This document shows positions 10,667 through 22,205 of a DNA stretch of 64,000 nt, one piece after another (the stretch's first letter is position 1; every line of letters begins with the position of its first letter). This DNA comes from Sesbania bispinosa. Lineage: Eukaryota > Streptophyta > Magnoliopsida > Fabales > Fabaceae. The translations under genes and the position numbers were made by a program. Location: positions 248,001 through 312,000 of the forward strand of contig QLOH01000753.1 in assembly GCA_026901365.1 (NCBI GenBank), written 5' to 3'. Below the pieces are notes generated by a model. It was not told the DNA's origin. It ran no database searches and worked only from the letters and a program-made list of their open reading frames with translations.

Positions 10667-12325
10667 AAACCTAGGGTTGATTGCTAGATTAATTGGATAT
10701 GTGAATTGTTGGCCAAACCCTAGGTTAGTAAATTGGGGATTTGAGGATTCTTTTGTATGATAGATGATTGAGCCTTGATTATGTGATTATTGGAGGTTAA
10801 AAATAGGATTTATGCATGGATTGCTTTGGATTGCCTTGGATTGCTTGATTTTGGATAAAACCCTAGGTTAGAGGATTTGGGAATTTTTGTGAAATTGTTG
10901 ATTGTGATGTTGTAACCTTGAAATGTTTTTCATTCATGCATACACTCTTGTTTATGGATTTATTATTAGTCTTCATGTCCCCATTTATGCATGTTTTGAA
11001 AGGAAAGAATTTTGGGTCTTAAAACCTCATGCTTTTGAAAGAAGGAAATTGGGTCTTAGGACCTCATGTTTTATTGTAAAAGGATTTTTGGGTCCCCTAG
11101 ACCTTATTTTGAACTTAATGACTTTGAATCCTTGGACTTCATGTTTTAAAAAGAATTATTTTGGGTCCTTGGATTTCATGTTTAAATTGATCATGTTATA
11201 CCTCAGACTTTTGGTCCCTGGACTCATGTTTTTGAGACTTTGTCTCTGGTCCTTGGACTCATGTGAATTAATGAGGTTGATCCCTAGACTCATGTTTATG
11301 ATACTTTGTCTCCGGTCCTTGGATTCATGTTGCAAGAGAGGCAATCACATTTACCTCTAGGCCAAGGGGTATATGGGATTCCTCAATTAAAAATGAATTG
11401 TACATGTTTATTAATAAAACTTAATGAGGGTGGCCCTGGACGACGGTCCTTGGTCACATGGCCGAGCGCTCAAAAGAGGTAAAAGTGAAAAGACCCTGTG
11501 GGTGTTTGGGTTATAACACTTGAGGACTGATTCTGCATTGATTCCTTACGTGACTGACTCATGATTCTTTCTCTCATTTTCAAGGTGCATTTACTTGATA
11601 TTCAAAAGTTATATATTATGTGTTGTGATTTCTTTTCATGCATCCATGTACATATATGTTGTATATACAATGACCTGTCTTTTCCCCAACACTACACACA
11701 CTGTTATCACCCTCACTGGGACGTAGTCTCATCCCACACTGTGGGAAATATCTTTCAGTGTGCATGTCATTGTTCTGGTACTTAGCAAAGGAGCTGAGGA
11801 CTGACTTGAGGTAGATTATGAAGACGGTCATTGGAGTTCTTTTAATGTAGATATTGGTTTAATGATGTAAATTAATATAATTCTTCAGTAAAGGATTAAG
11901 TGTAGTTACAGTTAATTGGTAATTGGTGTAGAAACCTGTAGTTGGCCATGGAGACCCATTTTCCTGGGAAATTGATTAGAAATCATGTTATTATGAACTG
12001 TATTGGTGGTTTTGCTGGTTTTCAGGTGAAGTCGAAAATTTGGAAATGTCCAGTTTTCAGGGGAAACTCTGTCGGATTTCCGGTAGGAGTTTTGAGGAAC
12101 CATGACACTCCGTGTCTAGGTTCATTTCCCTTAGATTTGAATATAATGTTTCATGTTGTATTGTAGATTGAATTGTAGTGAAGGCTTAAGTAAGCGTTGG
12201 ATTACCTAAGAGATTGTATGATTTGTTCACCGATATCGAAAATGGCGCGGAATAATTTCAGAAATTCGGGAATATTGTTTCCAACGGACATTATTCTTGG
12301 ATTCAGAAATTAGGACGTTACATTT

Positions 12326-12337
12326 TGGTATCAGAGC
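12326..12337 (+). other. Primer binding site (initiator tRNA-Met)
   Basis: TGGTATCAGAGC, complementary to the 3' end of plant initiator tRNA-Met, three bases after the LTR end. Confidence 0.85.
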
Positions 12338-12864
12338 CCGGTTCAATCCAATTGGACTGTGGTTAGGATAGTTGCCCGTGACTCACTATAATTCCATCGT
12401 GCCTCATACTCAGTATAGGGATTGATCACCCCTCTACTGGGTGCGTTGTACACGGAATTATGGTTAGTGACGTAAACAGAATATCTTGTTAAGGGAGTTG
12501 GGACACTTCCCCAACAAGGTTAGAGCCACCCACTTGCAATTAGAGGGAATGATGAGTGAGCTCCCTAGTAGGCTAGGGGAGTGTCGGCTACCCATGAGTG
12601 AACTTGGGTGATGTAATGTGTTTGAATAATAATTATGCCTATTTTGCTTGGTTGATTGTTTGACATGTATGTGGTTGTGTTCCCTGAATGAATGTATGCC
12701 TTGTGTGCTAGGTGGTGGTTGATGAATGAGTAATGATGATGTTGCATGACTTGTATGTTGGGTTGCATGATTTAGAAGGACATGTAAGCGGGAGGTTAAT
12801 GGTGGTCTTATAAGGTCATGGGTGCATGATTTCAGAGTTGAGATTTTGTGAATTTAGGATTTCA
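12338..12864 (+). other. Internal leader of the deleted gypsy-type element
   Basis: Non-coding sequence between primer site and truncated second LTR. The short ORF on the minus strand here has no recognisable domain and is not supported. Confidence 0.5.
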
Positions 12865-13117
12865 TGTCGGATTTCCAGTTGGAGTTTTGGGGAACCATTA
12901 CACTCCGTGTCTAGGTTCATTTCCCTTAGATTTGAATATAATGTTTCATGTTGTATTGTAGATTGAATTGTAGTGAAGGCTTAAGTAAGTGTTGGATTAC
13001 CTAAGCGATTGTATGATTTGTTCACCGATATCGAAAATGGCGCGAAATAATTTCAGAAATTCGAGAATAGTGTTTCCAACGGACATTATTCTTGGATTCA
13101 GAAATTAGGACGTTACA
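12865..13117 (+). repeat. Truncated second LTR copy
   Basis: About 253 bp nearly identical to 12070-12322 (shared CCGTGTCTAGGTTCATTTCC, GTTCACCGATATCGAAAATG and GGACGTTACA), beginning abruptly at GTCGGATTTCC. Confidence 0.9.
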
Positions 13118-13193
13118 TTTTATATATTTTGATATATTAAATTTAATTTTAATTCTTAATTTCATAAAAGTTAAATTATTTTTTTCTTAGAGT

Positions 13194-13394
13194 TTAATTT
13201 GTATACACTGACAATGTAAAAAAAAGTTTTAGATTGTCATCCAATAATGTGTTGCTGCATCATTTCATGAATGATGTGACAACACATTATTTCATGTGTA
13301 TGACATCTCATGTGTTATTAAACTCATGAAATGATGTGGAAACACATTATTGGATGATAGTGTTTTATATTGTCAGTGTATATTCATTAAATCT
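13194..13394. mobile_element. Palindromic MITE (ATACACTGACAAT terminal inverted repeats)
   Basis: Left end GTTTAATTTGTATACACTGA and right end the complement of a matching stretch (ATATACACTGACAATATAAA read from the other strand). The interior repeats CACATTATT and TCATGAAATGATG symmetrically, so the whole 200 bp can fold back. No coding capacity. Confidence 0.75.
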
Positions 13395-13533
13395 TTTTTC
13401 TAATGAAGTTATCTTTGTTACATTATGGTATATATTATAATTTTTTATATTGAATTAATAATAATTTTTTTATTTTTATTCATGCTATATATAAAATATT
13501 CTTTGCCATAATCTAATTATTTAATAATTTTAA

Positions 13534-13766
13534 GGTTTAATTGCACTTTTGGTCCCCCTATTATTATCAATCCGCGATTTTGGTCCCCCTACTTTTTTTT
13601 AGCGATTTTGGTCCACCTATTATTCCAAATTCGCAATTTAGTTCAAAATCTTGGTCCCCCTATTTTCAAAATCTATGTATTAGAGGGACCAAAATCGCGA
13701 AAAAGAAAGTAGGGGACCAAAATCGCGGATTGATGATAATAGAGGGACCAAAAATGTAATTAAGCC
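13534..13766. mobile_element. MITE with long TIRs (TTTTGGTCCCC type), Mutator-like by its duplication
   Basis: Inverted repeats of about 60 bp begin GGTTTAATTGCACTTTTGGT and, on the other strand, GGCTTAATTACATTTTTGGT. The flanks are TAATTTTAA on the left and AAATTTTAA on the right, a 9-bp duplication with one mismatch, which fits Mutator-like elements. This sequence type is widespread in legume genomes. Confidence 0.8.
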
Positions 13767-14677
13767 AAATTTTAATCATTGAAACATTGAATGATCACCA
13801 TTATTATTTGAAAATTATTTTTTAAGTAATATAAAAATTAAGAAATTACTAACTTGGTTATTATATTTAAGATATTTAATAATAAAGCATAAAATTTAAA
13901 TAGCTATATTCAATAAAATTATTAAAAATTTGGTCAAAGTATCTGAGTCATTTGACATCTATATGTATACTTGTATAAGAGTGTTTGTTTTTATCCAGCA
14001 TCTATTATTGCTTTTAACATTAGGCAATAGGCATTGCCGTATTGGGTATTGGGTGATGGGCACCTTCACGTGGCCACATGTGGGGCGCAGACAGTATTTT
14101 TTTTTTTTCCTTTTTTTTTTCTTTTGTTGATGTCTTGGTGATATGTTCTTTGTAACCCATAAAAAGAAGAAGATTGCTGATGGAACAAGAATAGCACCCT
14201 TTCAATATTGTTGTGGCAAAAGTTAAATTCATTGCTTGACGAATGGATTGAAATTTTAAATGCTCACCGAATCATCAATAAATTAAATGGTAAGGTATGG
14301 ACCGCATGGTTTGTGCCTCAGTGCATATGAGTTGAGTTGCAATGCAAGTTTTTAACATGTGGACCAGTTGGATATATCCATTAGAGCGGCGACCACTACG
14401 GTGGGTTGAGATAATGTTTTCTCACCGTCAGATATAATATCTTGTTAATAGATGATGTAGATTGAACACTGTCTACCGGCTGAAAGAAATGGTGGAATAA
14501 TAAAACTCTTATTCTATAGTTCAATTTAAATATACTTCTGCAAAAAGATTTCTAGAAGATAAAAATAGAATGAATTAAAGAGGTAAAATGAATTTAACTT
14601 TTTCATATAAGTTAAAATTAGTTACTTATGGAGAAGTTAAATGGGAGAGCTTTTGCAATTGGTGGGCTACAAAAAGC
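13767..14677. other. AT-rich intergenic sequence
   Basis: No gene recognised. A poly-T run lies at 14096-14122; the two short ORFs overlapping it are low-complexity artefacts. Confidence 0.5.
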
Positions 14678-15027
14678 GTGTTTGGTAAAACTAGCTGAAA
14701 AGCTAGCTGAAAGCTGAAAAGCTTGCTGAAAGCTTAAAGCTGAAAAGCTATTGAATGTGTTTGGTAAAACTAGCTGAAAATGGTAAAATGACATTTAAGG
14801 ACAACATTAATTATTGAATAATGAAAAGTGGGGTGGTTGAAGGCTAAATTTGTAATTAATTTTCAGCTAGTAGCTGAAAATTGAAGCTTTTTTAAAAAAG
14901 CTACCCCAAGTAGCTTTTTTAGAAAAGCATGTAGCTACCCAAAAAAGCTACCTTCCCAAACACTGTTGAAATGGTTTCAGCTACTATTTTCAACTTTCAG
15001 CTAGCTGAAATGGCAAGCCAAACACAC
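14678..15027. mobile_element. MITE-like foldback with GTGTTTGG...CCAAACAC ends
   Basis: Left end GTGTTTGGTAAAACTAGCTG and right end CTAGCTGAAATGGCAAGCCA followed by AACACAC. The interior is rich in alternating AGCTGAAA/TTTCAGCT and AAAAAAGCTACC/GGTAGC blocks, so it can form many alternative stems. The end sequence resembles hAT-type MITEs of dicots. A clear target duplication was not found. Confidence 0.6.
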
Positions 15028-15657
15028 TCAAAGACTAATTTCAACTTTTGGAGAAGTTAAATGCATTTGACTTCTTTGATTCATTCTATTTTTTTCACCT
15101 AGAAATACTTCTACAAAAGTTTCATCCAAACTGACTCTATAATTTCTATTTCATCATTATAGTTTTCATTGTGCTTTCTTCTTCTCTGCTGGAAATTTTA
15201 GCTCCGGACTGGTGCTCGAAAATGTCTATTTTTTCCTACAACATCAATGCAATGACATCTGTGAGATTTGTGGAAATTTTTATTTTATGATTGGATGGAA
15301 TTGGACGGAACTGCAAGCTCAATGACATTTATGAGATTTCAAACTCATGAGGGTCATTTTCGCAATCCGAATCCGATCTCAGGCCTCGATACCAACCATC
15401 CGGGCTGAATAGGGAACTAATCCGACATCAAAACATGTTCGAGACAGGAGGTGAAATCTGGATCGGAGCCCACATGCATACATAAGTCCCTCACTTGCTA
15501 ACGTGGTGCGTTATTAATAAGACACACAAATATAGAAGAATCCTCTCCATGTCTAAGGAGATACTTGGCTAAAACATCTCTGAGTGAGGGGACGTCACTT
15601 CATTACCTTATAGAAGTTTCTGCGATCTCTATATATATCCACATGCAAACTCTTTAC
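15028..15657. other. Intergenic sequence, nothing recognised
   Basis: No open reading frame of note, no tRNA cloverleaf and no repeat shared with the rest of the window. Confidence 0.45.
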
Positions 15658-16984
15658 TGTTAGGAATATGCACTAGAGACTTATATATTTATGAACATCC
15701 ATCACTTGTATCATGTTATTTTATAAAGGCAAACTTATTCTTTTAGAATATAATTATTGTCCTTCGAATAGTAAGCTTAAACTTCATAAGAAATCAAGTA
15801 GATGACTTGATCGTGAGATCTTATAAAGAACTATTCTTAAATAGTCCCTAGTCAAGTATCATCTTAGGACAAAGATGCATTTAGACTAGTATGTGAGTTC
15901 ATTGATGATCACATCTCACAGATCATGAATATGAGATATCATGTGCTCACATAGGTACACATTCAGAGTAATGGTGTACTGGACAGACCCACCTTAAGAA
16001 CGTTGCATGGATGGTTACATAAGTGTCATGAACGTTTCTTATATTGATAAATGTTATATGAAGTCCTTCGACCTGAAATCACTACGATTCCTACATAAGG
16101 AGTTATATGCTTTAAATATCATCAAACGTTGCCTGTAACAAGGTGATCATAAAGTTGGTTTTTGGGCATGTAATAAATTATGTGGTGGGATGTGAGTGAC
16201 CTAGATGGGATTTGTCCCTCCTATGTAACAGGAGTTATATCTGTAGGCCTCTTGATAAAGTGAGACTGAAAAATGCATGGCCATGCTCAGAAGGATAAAC
16301 TGAGATGTTTATTTTCTGTACAGTCTACTTAGGGATCAAGAAAAACATAAATTGAACTATACAAGGTTGACACAATCCATGCCCTCGTGTTCAATTAGAT
16401 ATTTGGACAAAGGGACAACCAATATAAATTATTATCATAAAATAGGATTTATCAAAGTTGGTGATAATCTCAATATTTGGGTAGTGATGTATTCCTAGAT
16501 ACCGCTCACTATTTATGATATTAAATATAAAAAAAAGTTTTATTTTAATATCATAACCAAATATTAAAAACCTATTGGGTCACACGCATATAACAAGCCG
16601 CTAGGAAAATATAATAATTCTAATTTGATTAGAATTATAAACTAATGGGCCAGGCCCATATGTATTAGGGATAAGTGAGTGAATGGTGAAACCCTAGCAA
16701 TCACTCTATAAATAGAGCATAAGATGCACTACCCTACACACACATGAGTCACTTTTACTCTCTAAAGGCTACTAGCAGAGTTGAGGAGGGTTTCCTAGTT
16801 CGGCTGTTGGCGTGGACACCTCTAGAAACGTGGTTGCTATTGCCTCGTTCGCAATCCTTAAAAGGTATGACCTTTTGTTTTATACCCTTTTATGCCTTGA
16901 TTCGTGTTTTCGCATAACGATCATAACAAGGGAGGGAATCCATTTATTTTCGCTGCACCCTGACCACATGCTTGATTCCCTTCA
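15658..16984 (+). repeat. Left LTR of gag-only copia element
   Basis: Begins TGTTAGGAATATGCACTAG and ends GATTCCCTTCA, 1327 bp. A TATA box (TATAAATA) is at 16707-16714. It matches 19257-20405 closely over most of its length. Confidence 0.85.
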
Positions 16985-16986
16985 TT

Positions 16987-16998
16987 TGGTATCAAAGC
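16987..16998 (+). other. Primer binding site (initiator tRNA-Met, one change)
   Basis: TGGTATCAAAGC, two bases after the LTR end; one base differs from the usual TGGTATCAGAGC. Confidence 0.75.
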
Positions 16999-17116
16999 GT
17001 TGGTTTGCGATAAACACATTTTAGGATTTTAATCATTTTGAATATGTTGATATTCTGTTTTTCTACTGAAAAACTCAGTCTGTACGTTGAACGCTGTTAT
17101 CTGTGCTTCATATGCG

Positions 17117-17275
17117 TTGGGCGCAGGTGAAGCGCAACATACAGGATTTTGAATCTGAAATCTGGGAGCGAAAGCGAAGCGCAGATGAAGCGCAAGTGAA
17201 ATGCAACTTACAGAATTTGAATATGAAATCTGGGCTTCACTTTCGCTGAGCGAAAGTGAAGCGCAGATGCGCGTT
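17117..17275 (+). repeat. GC-rich hairpin cluster in copia leader
   Basis: Several GAAGCGCA/GCGCAGGTGAAGC blocks, ending in a perfect 14-bp inverted repeat: GCTTCACTTTCGCT (17234-17247), one base, AGCGAAAGTGAAGC (17249-17262). It closely resembles the hairpins in the Athila-like LTRs nearby although this element is copia. Confidence 0.8.
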
Positions 17276-18679
17276 TAGTTTGTTATGATTCCATCCTTGA
17301 TTGTTTTTGTGCATGATGTATATATATATTTGTTCTGGTGTTGGAGGGTCCCATGGAACATGAAAAGTTCATGTCCTGGGCGTCAAAGGATTCAATTGTT
17401 GAAACCTTGTCTCGACTCAAATGTTGGCTGCGATAAACATGGCACTTATCAATTTGCTGACAAGAGCGTATTCGAATGATACGAGGGACTTACCTGTTTA
17501 CAGGTTCGTGAAGTATCCGTTTGATGCGAGACACTTATTGATGATTGGTTAAGTGTTTATCAAATCCAAATTTAGTTTCGGGGCGCTACGCAGTGTGTTA
17601 TTTCGTATGCGTGTAATCAAACCTCGCTTAATATTTACATCTAATTATATCACTCGTTTTACAATCAATGGATGTTGAATTTGCATGATGATTGGTTATG
17701 GCCTTAGTTGTTTTATTTAAATACGACCTGTGTGTCGTGCCTTACCTCCTATATTCTATTTGTAATTCTTTTCTCATCTCTATCCCCTCGTATGTTAAAC
17801 GAGGTTTCTTCTTGTTATGTAATGTAACCGTAAAGGACATGGAGCATGGATTCAGTGAGAGATTTGGAGAGCTCAAGATTATATACAAGATTATATAGTT
17901 GATGTAATTTTGTATTTGTTTTTAGGAGGCCATAACCATATCATGTATTTGTATGAGATGCATATTTTTATGTTTTGTTAAATGGTTTAACAAGAAATAA
18001 AATTAAAGCGATCAAATCCCTCAATGCTTGTTTTGCCTTCCAATGAATGACACACGTCAAGACTAGAATCGATTAAATGTGGGTCTGCTAAAGCAGGGTA
18101 CATTTATCTATTCTAGTGGGGCGCGAAAGGATAAAAGTGATATCCAATTGTGAACCATTGGGTTTTGATTAGGTATATTCAATAAGATTGAAAAACCTAG
18201 AGGCACTAATATTAAGTCATGATTTGCCTTCCAATGTGTGACACTTGTCAAGACTAGAATCGATTAAAGTGTGGGTCTGCTAAAGCAGGGTACCTTTATC
18301 TATTTTAGTGAGGCGCGATGGGACAAAAAGTAATATCCAACTGTCAAACATTGGGTTTTGACTTAACTAGGTATATTCAATAGGATTGAAAAACCTAGAG
18401 GCACTAAGTTAGGCATTAATTCATAAGATGAATTAGAATAAGAGTTATTCACCTGACTATCCAAGAGTTGTATGAGATACAATTGGAAAGCGTGTTCCTA
18501 CCTAAATAACCTTTTCTTAAGCGATCAACCAAAGCTGACTTAAAATTAGGTGAAATATGGATCTTGGTCCACTAGAAAATCTAGTGATGGGATTTTCTGA
18601 TTCTTTATATTGAGGGTACTTATTTTCAATCAAAATAGTGGGAGGCATATTTAATTAAAGACCTTGTTAAATATGTTTT
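17276..18679 (+). repeat. Copia leader with a ~185-bp tandem duplication
   Basis: Two adjacent diverged copies, about 18034-18218 and 18224-18414. Each contains CAAGACTAGAATCGATTAAA, GTGGGTCTGCTAAAGCAGGG and GAAAAACCTAGAGGCACTAA. Each unit has its own small stem (GTCTGCTAAAGCAG). The rest of the stretch is non-coding leader; the short ORFs at 17285 and 17692 are not credible. Confidence 0.75.
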
Positions 18680-19259
18680 ATGATACTTACGTGCATAATT
18701 TTGAACACAACAAATAATCTTTTACTGCGATCTGTCCTTGGGAAGGACAAACTGTCTAGAATTAACTTTCTAGATTGGTATAGAGACCTAAGGGTTGTCC
18801 TTAGGCATGAGAAAAGGCTGCATGTCCTGGAAGGGCCTATTCCTAAAACACCCGCTGCAAATTCTTCAAAAGCTGACAAGGATGCTTTTAGAAATCATCT
18901 GGATGTTGCTCTCGATGTAGGTTGTCTTATGCTTGCTACCATGAATGCTGAAAACAACATGAGAACATGGAGGCTTACAATATGATTGTACATTTAAAGA
19001 GACTTTATCAAGGCCAAGCTAGGCATGAACGATTTAAAGTCTCAAAGGCACTTTATCAATGTAGACTGCAAAAGGGACGCCTTATAGGTGCTCATGTACT
19101 CAAGATGATTGGGTACATTGAAAACCTAGAAAGGCTTGGATACCCATTAGGCCAAGCGTTGGCCACTGATCTTGTCCTGCAATCGTTGCCAGATAGCTAT
19201 AGTCAATTTGTCATGAACTATAACATGAATGAATTTGACAAAGCACTTCCAGAATTGCA
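18680..19259 (+). pseudogene. copia gag, N-terminal part, frameshifted
   Basis: Reads as a copia Gag (UBN2/retrotran_gag_2 type): LGKDKLSRINFLDWYRDLRV, then PAANSSKADKDAFRNHLDVA and CLMLATMNAE. A frame change near 18960 leads into MEAYNMIVHLKRLYQGQAR, the ALYQCRLQKG and LQSLPDSYSQFVMNYNMN blocks. It ends at LPELH where LTR sequence begins. The nucleic-acid-binding zinc knuckle and everything downstream are deleted. Gag would form the particle shell; this copy cannot. Confidence 0.85.
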
Positions 19260-20405
19260 CTAGAGACTTATATATTTATGAACATCCATCACTTGTATCA
19301 TTTTATTTTATAAAGGCAAACTTATTCTTTTAGAATATAGTTATTGTCCTTATAATAGTCAGCTTAAACTTCATAAGAAATCAAGTAGATGACTTGATCG
19401 TGAGATCTTATGAAAAACTATTCTTAAATAGTCCCTAGTCAAGTATCATCTTAGGATAAAGATGCATTTAGACTAGTATGTGAGTTCATTGATGATCACA
19501 TCTCACAGATCATGAATATGAGATATCATGTGCTCACATAGGTACACATTAAGAGTAATGGTGTACTGGACAGACCCACCTTAAGAACGTTGCATGGATT
19601 GTTACATAAGTGTCATGAACATTTCTTATATTGATAAATGTTATATGAAGTCCTTCGACCTGAAATCACTACGATTCCTACATAAAGAGTTATATGCTTT
19701 AAATATCATCAAACGTTGCCTGTAACAAGGTGATCATAAAGTTGGTTTTTGGGCATGTAATAAATTATGTGGTGGGATGTGAGTGACCTAGATGGGATTT
19801 GTCCCTCCTATGTAACAGGAGTTATATCTGTAGGCCTCTTGATAAAGTGAGACTGAAAAATGCATGGCCATGCTCAGGAGGATAAACATGAGATGTTTAT
19901 TTTCTGCACAGTCTACTTAGGGATCAAGAAAAACATAAATTGAACTATACAAGGTTGACACAATCCATGCCCTTGTGTTCAATTAGATATTTGGACAAAG
20001 GGACAGATAATATAAATTATTATCATAAAATAGGATTTATCAAAGTTGGTGATAATCTCAATATTTGGATAGTGATGTATTGTTAGATACCGCTCACTAT
20101 TTATGATATTAAATATAAAAAAAAGGTTTTATTTTAATATCATAACCAAATATTAAAAGCCTATTGGGTCACACGCATACAACAAGCCGCTAGGAAAAGA
20201 TAATAATTCTAATTTGATTAGAATTATAAACTAATGGGCCAGGCCCATATGTATTAGGGATAAGTGAGTGAAGGGTGAAACTCTAGCCACCACTCTATAA
20301 ATAGAGCATAAGATGCACTACCCTACACACACATGAGTCGCTCTTACTCTCTAAAGGCTACTAGCAGAGTTGAGGAGGGTTTCCTAGTTCGGCTATTGGC
20401 GTGGA
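19257..20405 (+). repeat. Right LTR of gag-only copia element, both ends missing
   Basis: Lacks the first ~12 bases of the LTR (starts in CACTAGAGACTT fused to gag) and ends at TTGGCGTGGA, where the left LTR continues with CACCTCTAG. It is cut there by the Athila-like LTR beginning TGATAAGTG. Confidence 0.85.
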
Positions 20406-21996
20406 TGATAAGTGAAAAATATATGATAAATTAGAGTACTTTTTAGTTCACTTATCAAGGATAAAATGGTATTTTTGCCCCAAATATATCCCTTTTTTTA
20501 TTAAATATTAGATAAATTGTATTTATTAGTCTCGAATTTGAATTTGATGCTATTTTAATATAAATTGTGCTGATTTTTGCAGATTTTGGCAAAGATTTAA
20601 TATGGAAAGAAAATAGCATTAAATGAGGGAGATGTCTGCATGATTTGAAGTTTAATTGAAGACAATTAATGAATATTTGAAGTTTATTTGAGACCAATTA
20701 ATGAAGATATCACTGCCAATTAAACAAGGATTCTGCAGACAACCTTCCCATTTAAATTCAAGATGCTCAATAAATGCAAGATTTCATCAAGAAAAGGGAA
20801 ACAAGGAAAGACAATCAACCAAAACCATCCTCCGGGAGAAATCAAGTTAAAAAGAGAATGATTGAAGCTGTGCAACTCGCGTTGCTCGCTTCACCCTGCG
20901 CTGTAGCGCAGGGTGAAGCGCAACAATCTGACATCTGCGCTGCAACCTGAGCTGTAGCGAAGGTGAAGCGCAGAACTCGTAATTCTTGCCTTGTTGCCGT
21001 TTTTAGATAGATTTCTTCTCAATTTCTTTTGTCTTTCCTTAGCCTATAAATAGGACCTTCTTGCACCAGATCAAGGTGTAGGATCAGTGTAATTCCATAA
21101 TAATTCCAGTGATAATTCACCACTTTTACTTTTAGAATAGGAGAGGCGGAGCGCTGTACGAGGATTGAAGAAGGTGACAGATTCTTCGGTGGTTTGTATG
21201 GCTACCATGAGTAGCTAACTCTCCAGTAGGATTGAACGTAGTTGATTCTATCCCCAAGTGTATGTAAACTCTATTTTATTATTTATGATTCCCTATCTGT
21301 AATATTCGGTATCCTTATTCTGTGCTTAATTCCTAACTTCCGCGCGTGCGCCGGAGTTATAGGCTAGCGTCTGTGACATAACGTGGATAGAGACTTCCGG
21401 CTAGGACTGAGGATGAGAGGGCCTAGAAATAGGGAACTCAAACTCTGAGTGTGTAAGGGTACTCGGTAACCATTTACGGAAACATAGTCATAGTCTAGTG
21501 ATTGACGGGTAGTGTGAGTGCCCTAATGAAGAGCGTCTACAGGAAAAGTATGGCTTTATCGATAGTAATTGAAACAAACGGAATAATAACTAATTAAGAG
21601 CTTAATGAGCCGAGGGTAATTTGTCGCTTGGGAGAGCCCGCATGGATTACCTTTGAGTGGTAGGCTACTGGTAACTCGAGGTTTTATCAATTTAGTTTGG
21701 CTAAGGTATTACATGAATCATAGTCATAGATAATAAATAGTTTTTACATACACGAAGGGTGCGATGTTACGAAGTTCAATCCTAATCCAAGTAAAGTGCT
21801 TCCAACTCCTCCTTTTTATTGCTTTTGATTATTACTCTGCAATTTATATTTTCCGCACAAAACATTCTCACAAATCCAATATTTTCTCTTGATAAATAGA
21901 TCACGAGTACACGCGAATTGACCGTTCCTTGTGGATACGATACTCTACTTACTATTATACTGCTGGATTTTTGGTTCGCTTGCTAGAATTCCATCA
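20406..21996 (+). repeat. Athila-like LTR 1 (complete, 1591 bp)
   Basis: Starts TGATAAGTG right after the truncated copia LTR and ends AGAATTCCATCA, followed by AGTATT and the primer site. The TATA box (TATAAATA) is at 21045-21052, 75-155 bp downstream of two GC-rich hairpins. Near the start ACTTTTTAGTTCACTTATCA makes a short inverted repeat with TGATAAGTGAA. Confidence 0.88.
20888..20972 (+). repeat. Two GC-rich hairpins upstream of LTR TATA box
   Basis: First hairpin: GCTTCACCCTGCGCT (20888-20902), GT, AGCGCAGGGTGAAGC (20905-20919), a perfect 15-bp stem. The second (about 20936-20972) is imperfect: CTGCGCTGCAACCTGAGCT and AGCGAAGGTGAAGCGCAG. The same pair occurs at the same place in the other LTRs of the family. 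Confidence 0.85.
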
Positions 21997-22004
21997 AGTA
22001 TTTT

Positions 22005-22021
22005 TGGCGTCGTTGCCGGGG
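22005..22021 (+). other. Primer binding site (tRNA-Asp), internal 1
   Basis: TGGCGTCGTTGCCGGGG, complementary to the 3' end of plant tRNA-Asp except one base; typical of Athila-type elements. Confidence 0.8.
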
Positions 22022-22205
22022 AACGGTTTCCAATTCGTGTAGACCTTGGCAGGTCTAATTATCAAGGGTATTTATCTTAGGATTTCTTTTATTTATTATT
22101 CTTATTATTTTAGGCAATTTTTATTATTTAGGAAATTTATAGTTTTTCTATTATTATTAATTTTTCTTCCACACTTATCTTTTTCAAGTTTTCTTGTTTT
22201 TGTTT

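Larger units (their letters stand above)
10667..13117 (+). mobile_element. Deleted Ty3/gypsy-type (Tekay-like?) LTR element
   Basis: An LTR ending GGACGTTACA (12322) is followed by the primer site TGGTATCAGAGC. About 540 bp later a second copy of the same LTR end (12865-13117, also ending GGACGTTACA) appears, so nearly all internal sequence and most of the second LTR are gone. The first LTR is cut at its left by the SIRE-like element. Its part at 11000-11335 contains diverged repeats of a 'TTGGACTCATGTTT' type unit. No coding sequence remains; lineage is a guess from the LTR end and primer site. Confidence 0.65.
15658..20405 (+). mobile_element. Gag-only copia element remnant (LTR - leader - partial gag - truncated LTR)
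   Basis: Two LTR copies flank a leader with an initiator-tRNA primer site and the first part of a copia gag. All of protease, integrase, RT and RNase H is missing: gag stops at ...ELH and the second LTR begins in mid-sequence, the two sharing TGCAC at the join. The right LTR is cut at 20405 by an Athila-like LTR. A third partial LTR copy of the same family lies at 42261-42943. Confidence 0.75.

Noticed and set aside
10923..11360. 145-codon ORF in the gypsy LTR
   Set aside because: It follows diverged LTR repeats, has no domain, and the repeats explain the long open frame.
12326..12337. tRNA gene fragment
   Set aside because: TGGTATCAGAGC is a primer binding site directly after an LTR end; no cloverleaf surrounds it. 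The same reasoning applies to 16987, 22005, 26355 and 50586.
15340..15480. Possible tRNA or small RNA gene (GC-richer patch)
   Set aside because: No paired arms or B-box in correct spacing were found by eye.
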